Positions 16,174 through 26,082 are shown, numbered from the stretch's first letter. The stretch: DNA of 64,000 nt from SHNJ01 sp964458615 (GCA_964458615.1 CAYWJR010000001.1:1-64000), one strand, 5' to 3'. Translations and numbers: made by a program. Notes: generated by a model from the sequence alone, not told the origin.

Positions 16174-16184
16174 GGTTTGTAAAT

Positions 16185-16949
16185 ATGGCCTTTCCCGCAC
16201 CCATCCGACTTGGTGTCAATATCGACCACGCCGCAACGTTGCGCAACGCGCGCGGCGGGGTGCATCCAGACATTTTACGCACCGCGCAAACCGCGATTCA
16301 GGCCGGCGCGGATTCCATCACCGTGCATTTGCGCGAAGACCGCCGCCACATACGCGACGCGGATGTCGAATTGTTGAAACAGAAAATTGCCGTGCCGATG
16401 AATTTGGAAATCGCCGCGACGCCGGAAATGCGCGACATCGCCTTGCGCATCAAACCGCATGCGGTATGTTTGGTGCCGGAAAAACGCACCGAAATCACAA
16501 CCGAAGGCGGTTTGGACGTTATGAACGCGAATCGCGAATTTCAAGACATCGTCGCCGATTTGCTGAATGCCAAAATCAATGTCGCGGTTTTTATCGAACC
16601 GCATTTGGGTCATGTCGCCGCCGCGCAGGACATGGGAATCAGAACCGTGGAATTTCACACAGGCCCTTATTGCCATGCCGCCCCGGATATGCAGCGGCAA
16701 TTCGCAAAACATATCCACGAAGTGGCAATCCGATCCACCAAAGACGGCATGGTATGCCACGCAGGGCATGGATTGAATTATGAAAATGTTGGGCTGATCG
16801 CCCGAATTCCGGAAATAATGGAATTGAATATCGGCCATTTTTTAATCGGCGAGGGGTTGTTTACCGGGTTGGGCAACGCCATCCGCCATATGCGTTTTGT
16901 GATGGACCAAGCGCGAATGGCGCCGGATGCGAAAACGGACGGCGCATGA
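16185..16949 (+). CDS. pdxJ: Pyridoxine 5'-phosphate synthase
   Basis: Condenses 1-deoxyxylulose 5-phosphate with 3-amino-2-oxopropyl phosphate to pyridoxine phosphate, the last ring-forming step of vitamin B6 synthesis. The protein has 254 residues, a normal TIM barrel. LGVNIDHAATLRNARGG and TVHLREDRRHI are the phosphate and catalytic segments, and HAGHGLNYENV is also conserved. The stop overlaps the acpS start in ATGA. Downstream of rsh in the order shared by alphaproteobacteria. Confidence 0.95.
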   Translation: MAFPAPIRLGVNIDHAATLRNARGGVHPDILRTAQTAIQAGADSITVHLREDRRHIRDADVELLKQKIAVPMNLEIAATPEMRDIALRIKPHAVCLVPEKRTEITTEGGLDVMNANREFQDIVADLLNAKINVAVFIEPHLGHVAAAQDMGIRTVEFHTGPYCHAAPDMQRQFAKHIHEVAIRSTKDGMVCHAGHGLNYENVGLIARIPEIMELNIGHFLIGEGLFTGLGNAIRHMRFVMDQARMAPDAKTDGA

Positions 16950-17353
16950 TTTTCGGCATCGGCACGGACATTGTTAAAATCAGCCGGATCGAGACGGTTT
17001 TATCCCGGTTCGGCGACAGGTTTTTAAATCGCGTATTCAGCGAAAGCGAACAAGCCAAGGCGAAAGCCAGCCATTATCCCGCCCGCACCCTTGCCAGCCG
17101 CTTTGCCGCCAAAGAAGCCGCCGCCAAAGCCATCGGTATCGCCGTTCGCAAAGGCGTGCGTTTCAGCGATTTCAGCATTCACAACGATACAAACGGCAAA
17201 CCGATACTGACAATCGGTGGAAAGGCCGCCGCGTATCTTTACCCGCGTGTTCCCGCGCAGTCTATTTTGCGCGTCGATGTAAGCCTGTCGGAAGAATCAG
17301 AATACGCTGTGGCTTTCGTGGTTCTGTCGTTAACCCCAAAACCCACGCCATAG
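16946..17353 (+). CDS. acpS: Holo-[acyl carrier protein] synthase
   Basis: Transfers 4'-phosphopantetheine from CoA to acyl carrier protein. The protein has 135 residues. IFGIGTDIVKISRIE carries the metal-binding Asp, and SRFAAKEAAAKAIG carries the catalytic Glu and Lys. Translation is probably coupled to pdxJ through the 4-base overlap. It links lipid synthesis to the neighbouring ppGpp genes only by location. Confidence 0.93.
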   Translation: MIFGIGTDIVKISRIETVLSRFGDRFLNRVFSESEQAKAKASHYPARTLASRFAAKEAAAKAIGIAVRKGVRFSDFSIHNDTNGKPILTIGGKAAAYLYPRVPAQSILRVDVSLSEESEYAVAFVVLSLTPKPTP

Positions 17354-17432
17354 TTTTACCATGGGTTGTAAATAAGCCTTATTTTATGATAATCCTGTAC
17401 CCCAATCACCAATCCGGAACCCGTGTACCGAT

Positions 17433-18215
17433 ATGACCAACACCGCCAGCCAAACAACAAATCCCGCTCCAGCCGTTAAAACCGAAGAAAGCTGGTGGGA
17501 TACCACCAAGACGGTTATTTACGCCGTGTTGCTGGCGATGGTGATCCGCACGTTGATTTTCGAACCGTTCAGCATTCCATCGACATCGATGCTGCCGTCT
17601 TTGCTGGTGGGCGATTACATCATCGTCACCAAATATTCATACGGATACAGCAAACATTCCATGCCGTACAGTTTGCCGTTGTTTAACGGGCGCGTGATGG
17701 AAAAAACGCCGGAGCGCGGCGATGTGATTGTGTTCAAGGTTCCACGCGACAACCGCACCGATTACATCAAACGCCTGATCGGATTGCCCGGCGATCAGGT
17801 TCAGGTGAAAAAAGGCATTTTATATGTTAACGGCAAATCCGTTTCGCGCGCCAAAATCGAAGATTATACCGCCGATCCAAGCCCCAATGCGCCCAATATC
17901 CGGTTCAATCAATACCGCGAAACATTGCCCGATGCCGGTATTGTCCATTCGATATTGGAAATCAGCGACGATGGGCGTTTGGATAACACGCCGGTTTTTA
18001 AAATTCCCGAAGGCCATTATTTTTTCATGGGCGACAATCGCGACAATTCCATGGACAGCCGGGTCGAAAGTTCGGTTGGATTCGTACCCGCCGAAAATTT
18101 AATCGGCAAGGCGCAATACGTGTTTTTCTCGATGAAGCCGGGAACGGCCTGGTGGCAAATTTGGAATTGGCCTTTTTCCATCCGCTACGACCGATTGGTC
18201 AAAAAGATCGAATAA
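17433..18215 (+). CDS. lepB: Signal peptidase I
   Basis: Membrane-bound Ser/Lys protease that removes signal peptides from exported proteins. The protein has 260 residues. One N-terminal membrane helix (about 25-45) precedes the nucleophile S52 in IPSTSMLPSL. The general base K113 is in DYIKRLIGLPGD, and box E GDNRDNSMDSR is present. The stop and the rnc start share one base (TAATG), implying coupled translation. It would process the several signal-peptide proteins found in this window. Confidence 0.95.
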   Translation: MTNTASQTTNPAPAVKTEESWWDTTKTVIYAVLLAMVIRTLIFEPFSIPSTSMLPSLLVGDYIIVTKYSYGYSKHSMPYSLPLFNGRVMEKTPERGDVIVFKVPRDNRTDYIKRLIGLPGDQVQVKKGILYVNGKSVSRAKIEDYTADPSPNAPNIRFNQYRETLPDAGIVHSILEISDDGRLDNTPVFKIPEGHYFFMGDNRDNSMDSRVESSVGFVPAENLIGKAQYVFFSMKPGTAWWQIWNWPFSIRYDRLVKKIE

Positions 18216-18892
18216 TGGACGATACTTTATCATCCCTTGAAACCCATATCGGTTATCGTTTCAACGACCAGGTTCTTTTGAAACAGGCATTGCGCACGCC
18301 CGGATCGATCAGCAAGAAATTGCAAAGTTACGAACGATTGGAATTTTTGGGCGACCGCGTTTTGGGTCTTTTGGTGGCGCAGGAATTATACAACCGTTTT
18401 CCAACCGAACGCCAAGGCGATTTATCGAAACGTTTTGTGGCGCTGGTTCGCCAGGAAACTTTGGTCGAAGTGGCCACATCCATCGAATTGACCAAATATG
18501 TCCGTAAAATCGGCGATATTCCGGAAAAAGATATTACACCGTCGGTTTTATCCGATGTGATGGAGGCGTTGATCGCCGCGATTTACGTCGATGCCGGATT
18601 CGGCGTTGCGCAGCAAATTATCGCTAAATTTTGGGCGCCTTACATCGAACGGGATTCTAAACCCCCTCGCGACGCCAAAACCGAATTGCAAGAATGGGCG
18701 CAGGCGCGCGGGCTGGGATTGCCAAAATACGATGTCGCATCCACCAAAGGCAGCGCGCATCAACCCACATTCGACATCCGCGTGCAGTTGGCGCATTTCC
18801 CGGCCAAGGACGGAACGGGCAAAAATAAACGCGCCGCCGAACAAGACGCAGCGGCAAAATTATTGGAATTTTTAGAAAGCACACATGCCTGA
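18215..18892 (+). CDS. rnc: Ribonuclease III
   Basis: Cuts double-stranded RNA in rRNA maturation and mRNA control. The protein has 225 residues from the ATG at 18215; an upstream in-frame ATG at 18152 lies inside lepB and is rejected. The signature ERLEFLGDRVL is at 40-50, a second acidic pair lies in DVMEALIAAIYVDAG, and a double-stranded RNA-binding domain occupies about 150-225 (DAKTELQEWAQARGLGLPKY). It overlaps era by 8 bases. Confidence 0.95.
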   Translation: MDDTLSSLETHIGYRFNDQVLLKQALRTPGSISKKLQSYERLEFLGDRVLGLLVAQELYNRFPTERQGDLSKRFVALVRQETLVEVATSIELTKYVRKIGDIPEKDITPSVLSDVMEALIAAIYVDAGFGVAQQIIAKFWAPYIERDSKPPRDAKTELQEWAQARGLGLPKYDVASTKGSAHQPTFDIRVQLAHFPAKDGTGKNKRAAEQDAAAKLLEFLESTHA

Positions 18893-19781
18893 TACAAAAC
18901 AAAAATTCGGTTACGCGGCAATATTGGGCGAACCCAACGCGGGCAAATCGACATTGGTCAACGCATTGTTGAAATCGAAGTTGTCGATTGTCACGCCAAA
19001 GGTGCAAACCACGCGTTTCCGCATTCATGGAATTCATGTCGAAGGCGACGCGCAATTGGTGTTGATCGACACGCCCGGTTTGTTCGAAGCGAAATCGCGC
19101 CTGGAAAAAGCGATGGTGAAATCGGCGCGCGACGGTTTTACCGACGCCGATATTGCGGTGTTCCTGATCGATCTTAAAAACCAAAATTCCATCGAATCGA
19201 TTTTGCATTTGCTGGCGAAAAAAAATCCGCGTTGCCACAATTTGTATGTGATGAATAAATCCGATATTTTAAAACCCGCCCAAGTGGAAAAAGCGATGGC
19301 GGACATACGATCCATCGACCCAAAGGCGGAAATACACGCCATATCGGCCTTGCGCGGCCACGGTGTCGATCAATTGCGCGCGCGGTTGGTGGAATTATTG
19401 CCCCACGCGCCATGGCATTTCCCGGACGATCAATTGACCGATATGTCCGAACGGATGCTGGCGGCGGAAACGACGCGGGAACAAGTGTTTTTGCAATTGG
19501 GCCAAGAAGTTCCATACGGCATCCATGTCGAAACCGAAAAATGGGAAGATTTTAAAAACGGCAGCGTAAAAATCAGCCAGTCGATCATCGTCAGCCGCGA
19601 AGGCCATAAACCCATGGTGGTCGGCAAAGGCGGCGCGAAAATCAAAAAAATCCGCGAACTGGCGCAGGCTGGAATGCAAAAAATATTCGACCGCCCAGTG
19701 CATTTATTCCTGTTCGTCAAAGTCCGCGAAGATTGGGCGGAAAACAAATCCTATTATTCCGATATGGGATTGGATTTTTAA
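18885..19781 (+). CDS. era: GTPase Era
   Basis: GTP-binding protein required for 30S ribosome assembly. The protein has 298 residues. G1 GEPNAGKST, G3 DTPGLF and G4 NKSD are all present, and the C-terminal KH RNA-binding domain includes VVGKGGAKIKKIRELA. Translationally coupled to rnc by an 8-base overlap, the standard pairing. Confidence 0.95.
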   Translation: MPDTKQKFGYAAILGEPNAGKSTLVNALLKSKLSIVTPKVQTTRFRIHGIHVEGDAQLVLIDTPGLFEAKSRLEKAMVKSARDGFTDADIAVFLIDLKNQNSIESILHLLAKKNPRCHNLYVMNKSDILKPAQVEKAMADIRSIDPKAEIHAISALRGHGVDQLRARLVELLPHAPWHFPDDQLTDMSERMLAAETTREQVFLQLGQEVPYGIHVETEKWEDFKNGSVKISQSIIVSREGHKPMVVGKGGAKIKKIRELAQAGMQKIFDRPVHLFLFVKVREDWAENKSYYSDMGLDF

Positions 19782-19818
19782 ACCAAAGCCACATACCCCC
19801 AGTTACTTTGACCCAAAA

Positions 19819-19854
19819 GCTGTCAAAACCTTGCAAACAGGCTGTTTTGACAGC
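19819..19854. repeat. Perfect 11-bp inverted repeat between era and recO
   Basis: GCTGTCAAAAC at 19819-19829 and GTTTTGACAGC at 19844-19854 enclose a 14-base loop, 11 bases before the recO ATG. No T-run follows, so it is a poor terminator. It may be an operator or an RNA hairpin affecting recO translation. recO has no visible Shine-Dalgarno. Confidence 0.6.
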
Positions 19855-19865
19855 AAAATGATTTT

Positions 19866-20645
19866 ATGCAGTTAACCGACGAAGCCATCGTTCTGTCTTG
19901 CAGCCGTTTGGGTGAAAATAATTATGTCCTGTCCACTTTTGGGCGGGATCACGGCCGTATTTCCGGTCTTGTGCGCAAACCCACCACCGCCACCCAAGGA
20001 TTGTACCAAACCGGCAATCTGATCGAAATCGTATGGCAAGCCAGGTTGGCCGATCATTTGGGCACGATCCGCGCGGAAATGATCCGCCCCATCGCGGCGC
20101 AATTCATGCATTTGCCGGGAAATTTACTGGCCATGCAGGCGGCGTGCGGGTGGTGCACATTGGCATTGCCCGATCAACAGCCATACGCGATTTTATACCA
20201 AAGCCTTTTGGATTTATTCGAAAATTTGAAAACCGATCATTGGTTGCTGGCTTATGCGTTATGGGAAATCAATTTGTTGCAACGTCTGGGTTTTGGGTTG
20301 GATATATCGGCATGCGCCGTAACAGGGGTAACCGACGATTTGGCGTTCATATCCCCGAAAACGGGGCGGGCGGTTTCGCGCGGCGCGGCGCAGCCATGGA
20401 TCGACAAATTGCTGCCTTTGCCGGATTTTATTTATCAATTTTATGCCAACGACAACTGGCCGCAAGCCATCAACGACAATCTTCCCGCCCGCGATATTTT
20501 GGAATCTTTGCGCCTTAGCGGATTTTTTTTGGATCAACATATCCTCAAAATTAAGCGAAAACAGGCGCCGACCGCACGCAGCCTCTTGATTCGAAAAATC
20601 CAGATGCTACAAGAGTGCGGCAACAATAACCTTGAAACAGCATAG
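19866..20645 (+). CDS. recO: DNA repair protein RecO
   Basis: Recombination mediator that helps load RecA on gaps with RecF and RecR. The protein has 259 residues. The N-terminal OB-fold (MQLTDEAIVLSCSRLGENNYVLSTF) and the helical C-terminal domain fit the family; the zinc-binding Cys of some RecO proteins are not clear. Placement after era and before parC is standard in alphaproteobacteria. Translation lacks a clear ribosome site and starts just after a strong inverted repeat. Confidence 0.9.
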   Translation: MQLTDEAIVLSCSRLGENNYVLSTFGRDHGRISGLVRKPTTATQGLYQTGNLIEIVWQARLADHLGTIRAEMIRPIAAQFMHLPGNLLAMQAACGWCTLALPDQQPYAILYQSLLDLFENLKTDHWLLAYALWEINLLQRLGFGLDISACAVTGVTDDLAFISPKTGRAVSRGAAQPWIDKLLPLPDFIYQFYANDNWPQAINDNLPARDILESLRLSGFFLDQHILKIKRKQAPTARSLLIRKIQMLQECGNNNLETA

Positions 20646-20653
20646 AATCCATC

Positions 20654-22882
20654 ATGGCCAAAACGGCAGATATGTTCGGCGGCGAAATTAAATCCGTCCC
20701 ATTTTCCGAAGCACTAAGCGAAAGATATTTGTCTTACGCCCTATCGACCATTATATCGCGGTCGTTGCCCGATGTGCGCGACGGGTTGAAACCGGTGCAT
20801 CGCCGGTTGTTATACGCCATGCATGAATTGGGATTATCGTCGAACGGCGGGTATAAAAAATGCGCCCGCGTGGTCGGCGACGTCATCGGTAAATATCACC
20901 CGCACGGCGAAGTCGCGGTATACGACGCGATGGTGCGCATGGCGCAGGATTTTTCCATGCGTTACGTCATGGTGGACGGCCAGGGCAATTTCGGCAGCAT
21001 CGATGGCGACAACGCGGCGGCGCAACGTTATACCGAATGTAAAATGACCAATGTCGCGGAAACGATTTTGGCAGGCATCCGCGAAGACGGCGTCGATTTC
21101 CGCCCAACTTATGATTCCAGCGATACTGAACCCGTTGTATTGCCCGGCGCGTTTCCGAATTTAATGGCCAATGGCACAAGCGGCATCGCGGTCGGCATGG
21201 CCACCAATATTCCGCCGCATAACGTCGGCGAAATTTGCAGCGCATTGTTGCATTTGATTAAACATCCGAATGCGCGCGTGGCCTCGTTGCTGGAACATGT
21301 CAAAGGCCCCGATTTTCCGACCGGCGGTGAAATCGTCGAAACCCGCGAAACGATCGAAAACGCCTATACCACAGGCCGGGGCAGCATTCGCACCCGCGCC
21401 AGATGGGAAGTCGAAAAATTGAAAAACGGCACATGGCAAATCGTCGTTTATGAAATCCCATATCAGGTCAGCAAATCGAAATTGATCGAACAAGTCGCGA
21501 GCTTGATGGAAGAAAAGAAATTGCATCTGCTGGACGATATTCACGATGAATCCGATACCAAGGTGCGGATCGTTTTAACGCCGAAAACCCGCAATATGGA
21601 ACCGGCCGCATTGATGGAATCGTTATACCAACACACCGATTTCGAAACCCGGTTCGGGATCAATATGAACGTGGTGGATAAAAACCAAACGCCGCGCATC
21701 ATGAATTTAAAGGAAATATTGGCGGCGTATCTGGATCATCAAAAAGAAGTTTTGATCCGCCGTAAAAAATTCCGCCTGACTCATATCGAAAACCGCCTGG
21801 AAATATTGGCAGGATATTTGATCGTCTATTTGAATTTGGACGAAGTCATCAAAATCATCCGCAACGAAGACGAACCAAAACCGAAATTGATCGCCCGTTT
21901 TAAGTTGTCCGAAATCCAGGCCGAGGCGATTTTGAATATGCGTTTGCGTAATTTGCGCAAATTGGAAGAAAAAGAAATCAAGCAAGAAACCAAGAATTTA
22001 GAAGAAGAACGCGCCGCTATTAAAAAGCTGCTAAAAGACGAAGACGTGCAATGGGAAGCCGTAGCCGCGATCGTCAAGGATATACGCGATAAATTCGGCG
22101 ACAAACATCCCAACGGCAAACGCCGCACGATATTCGGCGATGCCCCATCGGCAATCGTTATTCCAATGCCGACGGTTGAAAAAGAACCGGTGACGATTGT
22201 GTGTTCCGCCGGCGGATGGATCCGTTGCATGAAAGGCCATTTGGCCGAAGGCGCGGAAATCAAATACAAAGAAGGCGATGCGGAAAAATTCGTTCTTCAG
22301 GCGCAAAGCACCGACAAGGTGGTTTTGTTCGCCAGCAACGGAAAATTTTACACCCTGGATGCCGCGAAATTGCCGTCGGGCAGGGGATTTGGCGAACCGG
22401 TGCGGTTATCCATCGAAATTCCCCAAGACCATGACATCGTAAATTTATTCATTCACGATCCGGCGCGTAAATTATTGGTGGTATCCACCGATGGCCGTGG
22501 ATTCATCGTCGGCGAATCGGACGTGTTGGCGCAAACCAAAAACGGCAAACAAGTTTTGAACGTTCCCGACACCGAAAAAGCCGTTGCGTGCGTTCCGGCC
22601 ATTGGCGATATGGTGGCGATTGTCGGCCAGAACCGCAAAATGCTGGTTATCGAAAAATCCGAAATCCCGGAAATGACCCGTGGCCGCGGCGTGACATTGC
22701 AAAAATACAAAGATGGCCGCGCATGCGATGCCCAGGTTTTCGATAAGAAACAAGGGCTTGTTTGGTACAGCCGCGGTAAGCCCGTGACCGAGAACAAATT
22801 GATGGATTGGATGGGCAAACGCGGCCATGCCGGGCGTATGGTGCCGCGCGGATTCCCTCAATCCGGGAAATTCAAGGAATAG
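20654..22882 (+). CDS. parC: DNA topoisomerase IV subunit A
   Basis: Cuts and rejoins DNA to unlink daughter chromosomes. The protein has 742 residues. The N-terminal winged-helix domain has active-site Y126 in AAAQRYTECKM, and the quinolone-region sequence HPHGEVAVYDAMVRMAQ precedes it. A coiled-coil tower follows (KLEEKEIKQETKNLEEE), then a short beta-pinwheel C-terminal domain. The length and the recO-parC order favour ParC over GyrA; the GyrA box is not seen. It ends this operon. Confidence 0.93.
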   Translation: MAKTADMFGGEIKSVPFSEALSERYLSYALSTIISRSLPDVRDGLKPVHRRLLYAMHELGLSSNGGYKKCARVVGDVIGKYHPHGEVAVYDAMVRMAQDFSMRYVMVDGQGNFGSIDGDNAAAQRYTECKMTNVAETILAGIREDGVDFRPTYDSSDTEPVVLPGAFPNLMANGTSGIAVGMATNIPPHNVGEICSALLHLIKHPNARVASLLEHVKGPDFPTGGEIVETRETIENAYTTGRGSIRTRARWEVEKLKNGTWQIVVYEIPYQVSKSKLIEQVASLMEEKKLHLLDDIHDESDTKVRIVLTPKTRNMEPAALMESLYQHTDFETRFGINMNVVDKNQTPRIMNLKEILAAYLDHQKEVLIRRKKFRLTHIENRLEILAGYLIVYLNLDEVIKIIRNEDEPKPKLIARFKLSEIQAEAILNMRLRNLRKLEEKEIKQETKNLEEERAAIKKLLKDEDVQWEAVAAIVKDIRDKFGDKHPNGKRRTIFGDAPSAIVIPMPTVEKEPVTIVCSAGGWIRCMKGHLAEGAEIKYKEGDAEKFVLQAQSTDKVVLFASNGKFYTLDAAKLPSGRGFGEPVRLSIEIPQDHDIVNLFIHDPARKLLVVSTDGRGFIVGESDVLAQTKNGKQVLNVPDTEKAVACVPAIGDMVAIVGQNRKMLVIEKSEIPEMTRGRGVTLQKYKDGRACDAQVFDKKQGLVWYSRGKPVTENKLMDWMGKRGHAGRMVPRGFPQSGKFKE

Positions 22883-22929
22883 GCATTATTTCATCACACT
22901 GCGGCCATAATTCAGAGGTATAGTAAGCT

Positions 22930-24003
22930 ATGATAAGAAAATTGCTGACCTTGGTATTATTGGCAATCTTTTTGATGTGCGGTCAAACCGCCATTCCAAC
23001 CGCCGCATTGGCGCAAACGGCTTCGGCTGATACATCCGATAAACCGGCTTTTCCATTTCCCGTTGCCCCGCAACCGCAGACAACGCAACAAAACGCAAAA
23101 CCCAAAGATCGTGTACTGGCCAGGAACGACCGCGTCTGGCGTTTGCCCAATGGATATGAAGAATATTACATGTTGCTGGCCATTTCGACCCAAAGCAAGA
23201 AATGGTGCGACCGCATGTCGTTGGAATCGCAAATTCGCAAAACCGACGCGCGCCCAGGCGTTCAAGTTGTCGGCTGGCGCGATATTTGTCTGATCGAGGT
23301 TGCAGCCGCCACCAACAATCCGGAAATATGCCGATTCGTGCGCGGCACCGTGGTGGATGGATTGGATGGCACGGAATTTAATTCGAAATATTGCGTTTCT
23401 GCGGTTCAAAGCGGGACATATACATCCCGTTTGCATTGGTTGCAGGTGAATCCCAATAAACCGAAATTTTTAAATTCGCAAATCGTTTTGAAATATTTGG
23501 GTTTCACCGAAAACGATTTAATCAGCCAGCAAAAACAAGGTTTATACCAAACGGTAAATAATTCGACGTGGGATGAATTTTTATTGGGCAAATTGCTGGA
23601 TCCCGCAATGAAAAACAGAATCAATCCCGATCAATACCAGCAAATGGTAAACCGGTCGGACGCATTGCCGGACTTTTCAAAAAATTCATATCCGGCAGAC
23701 CGGTATTTGCGGTACACCGGAACATCGGTAAAATTGCCGGCCGATTGTTATGAAAACCCCACATCGGAATTCGCGTGCCGCATGTTGGAATGTTTGAATG
23801 TGCGGGATATTGTCACTTGCCGCGCGATGGCCGACACCAAAGAATCCATCGATTTGAAAAACTTGTTTATTGAAAAATGCGTCCAAAAAAAGGGGCAATC
23901 CGATTCGCAATCTTATCTGGCCTGCAAAAAAGAAATCGAAGCGCCATTTAATAAAATATTCCTAGGCCCGCCTGAAACATTCCTGCCTTATTTGAACCGT
24001 TAA
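22930..24003 (+). CDS. Secreted cysteine-rich protein of unknown function
   Basis: The protein has 357 residues with a signal peptide (hydrophobic 5-22, likely cut after ALA at about 29). The mature part has ten Cys residues, an even number consistent with disulfides. A segment with W-R-D-I-C, then NNPEIC, then later CRAMADTK and EKC, resembles Cys-bearing helical-hairpin repeats found in some periplasmic proteins. I do not recognise a family. The 3' end overlaps convergent motB by 4 bases. Confidence 0.6.
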   Translation: MIRKLLTLVLLAIFLMCGQTAIPTAALAQTASADTSDKPAFPFPVAPQPQTTQQNAKPKDRVLARNDRVWRLPNGYEEYYMLLAISTQSKKWCDRMSLESQIRKTDARPGVQVVGWRDICLIEVAAATNNPEICRFVRGTVVDGLDGTEFNSKYCVSAVQSGTYTSRLHWLQVNPNKPKFLNSQIVLKYLGFTENDLISQQKQGLYQTVNNSTWDEFLLGKLLDPAMKNRINPDQYQQMVNRSDALPDFSKNSYPADRYLRYTGTSVKLPADCYENPTSEFACRMLECLNVRDIVTCRAMADTKESIDLKNLFIEKCVQKKGQSDSQSYLACKKEIEAPFNKIFLGPPETFLPYLNR

Positions 24004-25019
24004 TTCGGCTGCGCAGACGGCGAATTGGCCGGAGCCACCACAGGATCGGCGGGTTTTTCCTTGAACAGCGGGTCGCTGGAACCAATCGGATCGTTTCTTT
24101 TGCTTTCTATCATCTTCGAAGGCATTTCCGTCATCAATATAATGCTTAGACGGCGGTTTCTTGGATCCATGGCGTCATTGGGAATTAAATGTTCGCGGTC
24201 TGCGCGCCCCAGCACCCGGCCAATCCGTTCTTCGGGAATCCCCGCATCGCGCAATGCGCGCCGCGCCGCGTTGGCGCGGTCGGACGATAATTCCCAATTG
24301 GTATAGGTCGCATTGGGGGCGTATTGACGCCCGTCTGTGTGGCCGGTGATCGAAATTTTATTCGGCATCGGCGAGATTACTTGGGAAATTCTATGCAATA
24401 TTTTTTTGGTATAATCGAACATCTGCGCGCTGCCGACCGCGAACATTTCCACTTTGTCCTTGTCGACGATTTGAATGCGCAATCCTTCGGGCGTTTTATC
24501 CATCAAAAGATTTTTGGCCAGATCCTTTAATTCCGGATCGGATTCGATACTTTTGCGGATTTCTTCTTCGGCCGCTTTGAATTGCGCTTCTTCTTTTTTG
24601 GCGATCAATTCTTCCAACTTTTTATCTTCGGTTTCTTCGGCTGAAGACGCCGGAAAATCGTTATCCGGGCCTTCGGTTACGTCTTGGGGCGGTGTCATGG
24701 ATGGCGACACAGACATCGTCGTTGTGTTTTGAGTCAAAGCGCCGTCAGGGCCTGCCGTCGTGCCGCCCAATACGCCACCGGAACCGGATATATTGACTTT
24801 GGTAACGGTCACGGGGTTAAAATAGTTTGCGATACCCATGCGTTGTTCCTGGCTGGTCGCATTCAACAGCCACATCAGCAAAAAAAACGCCATCATCGCG
24901 GTAACGAAGTCGGCATAAGCGACTTTCCACGCGCCGCCGTGGTGGCCATGCCCATGGCCTTTTTTTACCTTTTTGATTATGGGTTGTTTTTCGCCGGATT
25001 TGTCTTTTTTATCGGCCAT
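24000..25019 (-). CDS. motB: Flagellar motor stator protein MotB
   Basis: Anchors the stator to peptidoglycan and forms the proton channel with MotA. The protein has 339 residues. A His-rich cytosolic start (GHGHGHHGG) leads to a single membrane helix with proton-carrying D37 in AYADFVTAMMAFFLLMW. An Asp/Glu-rich linker spans about 60-160, and an OmpA-like peptidoglycan domain spans about 180-290 (ITGHTDGRQY, SSDRANAARRAL). It begins 9 bases after motA on the same strand. Asp rather than a sodium-type signature suggests proton drive, which is inference. Confidence 0.92.
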   Translation of the reverse strand: MADKKDKSGEKQPIIKKVKKGHGHGHHGGAWKVAYADFVTAMMAFFLLMWLLNATSQEQRMGIANYFNPVTVTKVNISGSGGVLGGTTAGPDGALTQNTTTMSVSPSMTPPQDVTEGPDNDFPASSAEETEDKKLEELIAKKEEAQFKAAEEEIRKSIESDPELKDLAKNLLMDKTPEGLRIQIVDKDKVEMFAVGSAQMFDYTKKILHRISQVISPMPNKISITGHTDGRQYAPNATYTNWELSSDRANAARRALRDAGIPEERIGRVLGRADREHLIPNDAMDPRNRRLSIILMTEMPSKMIESKRNDPIGSSDPLFKEKPADPVVAPANSPSAQPN

Positions 25020-25028
25020 TTTTTATGC

Positions 25029-25892
25029 CTATAAAGTGACTTTGGAACAGGCTTCTTCGACTTCGAAGAATGATGGGCGAACGATAGACGGCAATGATTT
25101 TCTGGCCATTTCCACCGAAACGGACGGCGGATAACCCTGCATATGCGCTAACAAGGCTGCCTTGATGGCAAGAAAATATTTTCCATCCATCATATGAATA
25201 TTTTTCAAATGTGCCGCCATAGGGCCGAAAATCCCGTATGCCAAGAACACGCCCAAAAACGTACCGACCAACGCGCCGCCGATCATTCCGCCAAGCACAG
25301 GCGGCGGCTGATCGATGGAACCCATGGTCTTAATAACACCCAAAACCGCGGCGACGATCCCGATTGCGGGCAAACCGTCGGCCAAATTCTGAATGGCGCC
25401 GGATACTTGTTCTTCTTCTTGGTGGTGGGTTTCCAACTCCAAATCGATGATAGATTCCATTTCATGAGGGTTGTCGGTGCCCAATGTCCACATGCGCAAA
25501 TAATCGCATAAAAAGACTGGCGCATGATGGTCGTGCAGAAAATGCGGGAATTTTTTGAAAAATTCGCTTTCTTCCGGTTTTTCGATGTGCTGCTCGATCG
25601 ATAAAATACCTTTGGTTTTGACCAGCTTGAAGATGGAATACAACAAAGTCAAAAGTTCCAAAAAACTTTCTTTGTCGTGGTGCGCGCCTTTGATGATCGC
25701 GCCGATGCCGCCACCAAATTTTTTCAACAAAAACGTCGGATTCGCAACAATTGTGGCGCCCAATGCGACGCCGCCGATCATCAGCATCTCTTTGGGCAAA
25801 GCGTGCGCGATAATGCCGATATTGCCCCCGAACAGCACATAGGCGCCGAAGGAACAGAATATAACAATGCCAAGGCCAACGAAAATGAACAT
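25029..25892 (-). CDS. motA: Flagellar motor stator protein MotA
   Basis: Membrane component of the flagellar motor. The protein has 287 residues with four membrane segments: two near the N-terminus, and two in AIGIVAAVLGVIKTMGS and GGMIGGALVGTFLGVFLAYG. The conserved Pro preceding the third helix and the large cytosolic loop (about 65-165) for rotor contact are present. Together with MotB it shows the organism is, or recently was, flagellated; no other flagellar gene is in the window. Confidence 0.92.
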   Translation of the reverse strand: MFIFVGLGIVIFCSFGAYVLFGGNIGIIAHALPKEMLMIGGVALGATIVANPTFLLKKFGGGIGAIIKGAHHDKESFLELLTLLYSIFKLVKTKGILSIEQHIEKPEESEFFKKFPHFLHDHHAPVFLCDYLRMWTLGTDNPHEMESIIDLELETHHQEEEQVSGAIQNLADGLPAIGIVAAVLGVIKTMGSIDQPPPVLGGMIGGALVGTFLGVFLAYGIFGPMAAHLKNIHMMDGKYFLAIKAALLAHMQGYPPSVSVEMARKSLPSIVRPSFFEVEEACSKVTL

Positions 25893-26082
25893 AGGACAAA
25901 TATTTGGAAAATAAGGGTGGTACCAGTCTTGATTATGCGGGGTAAATGGTTAAGAGATAGTAACATCCAGGGGGGAATGAGAAAAAATCGCGGGGATATG
26001 GCGGATTATCCACTGGATGCGATAATTTCACATGCCATAATACGGTTTGGTAACAATTTTTTAATTAACGGTTTCGTGTCTG

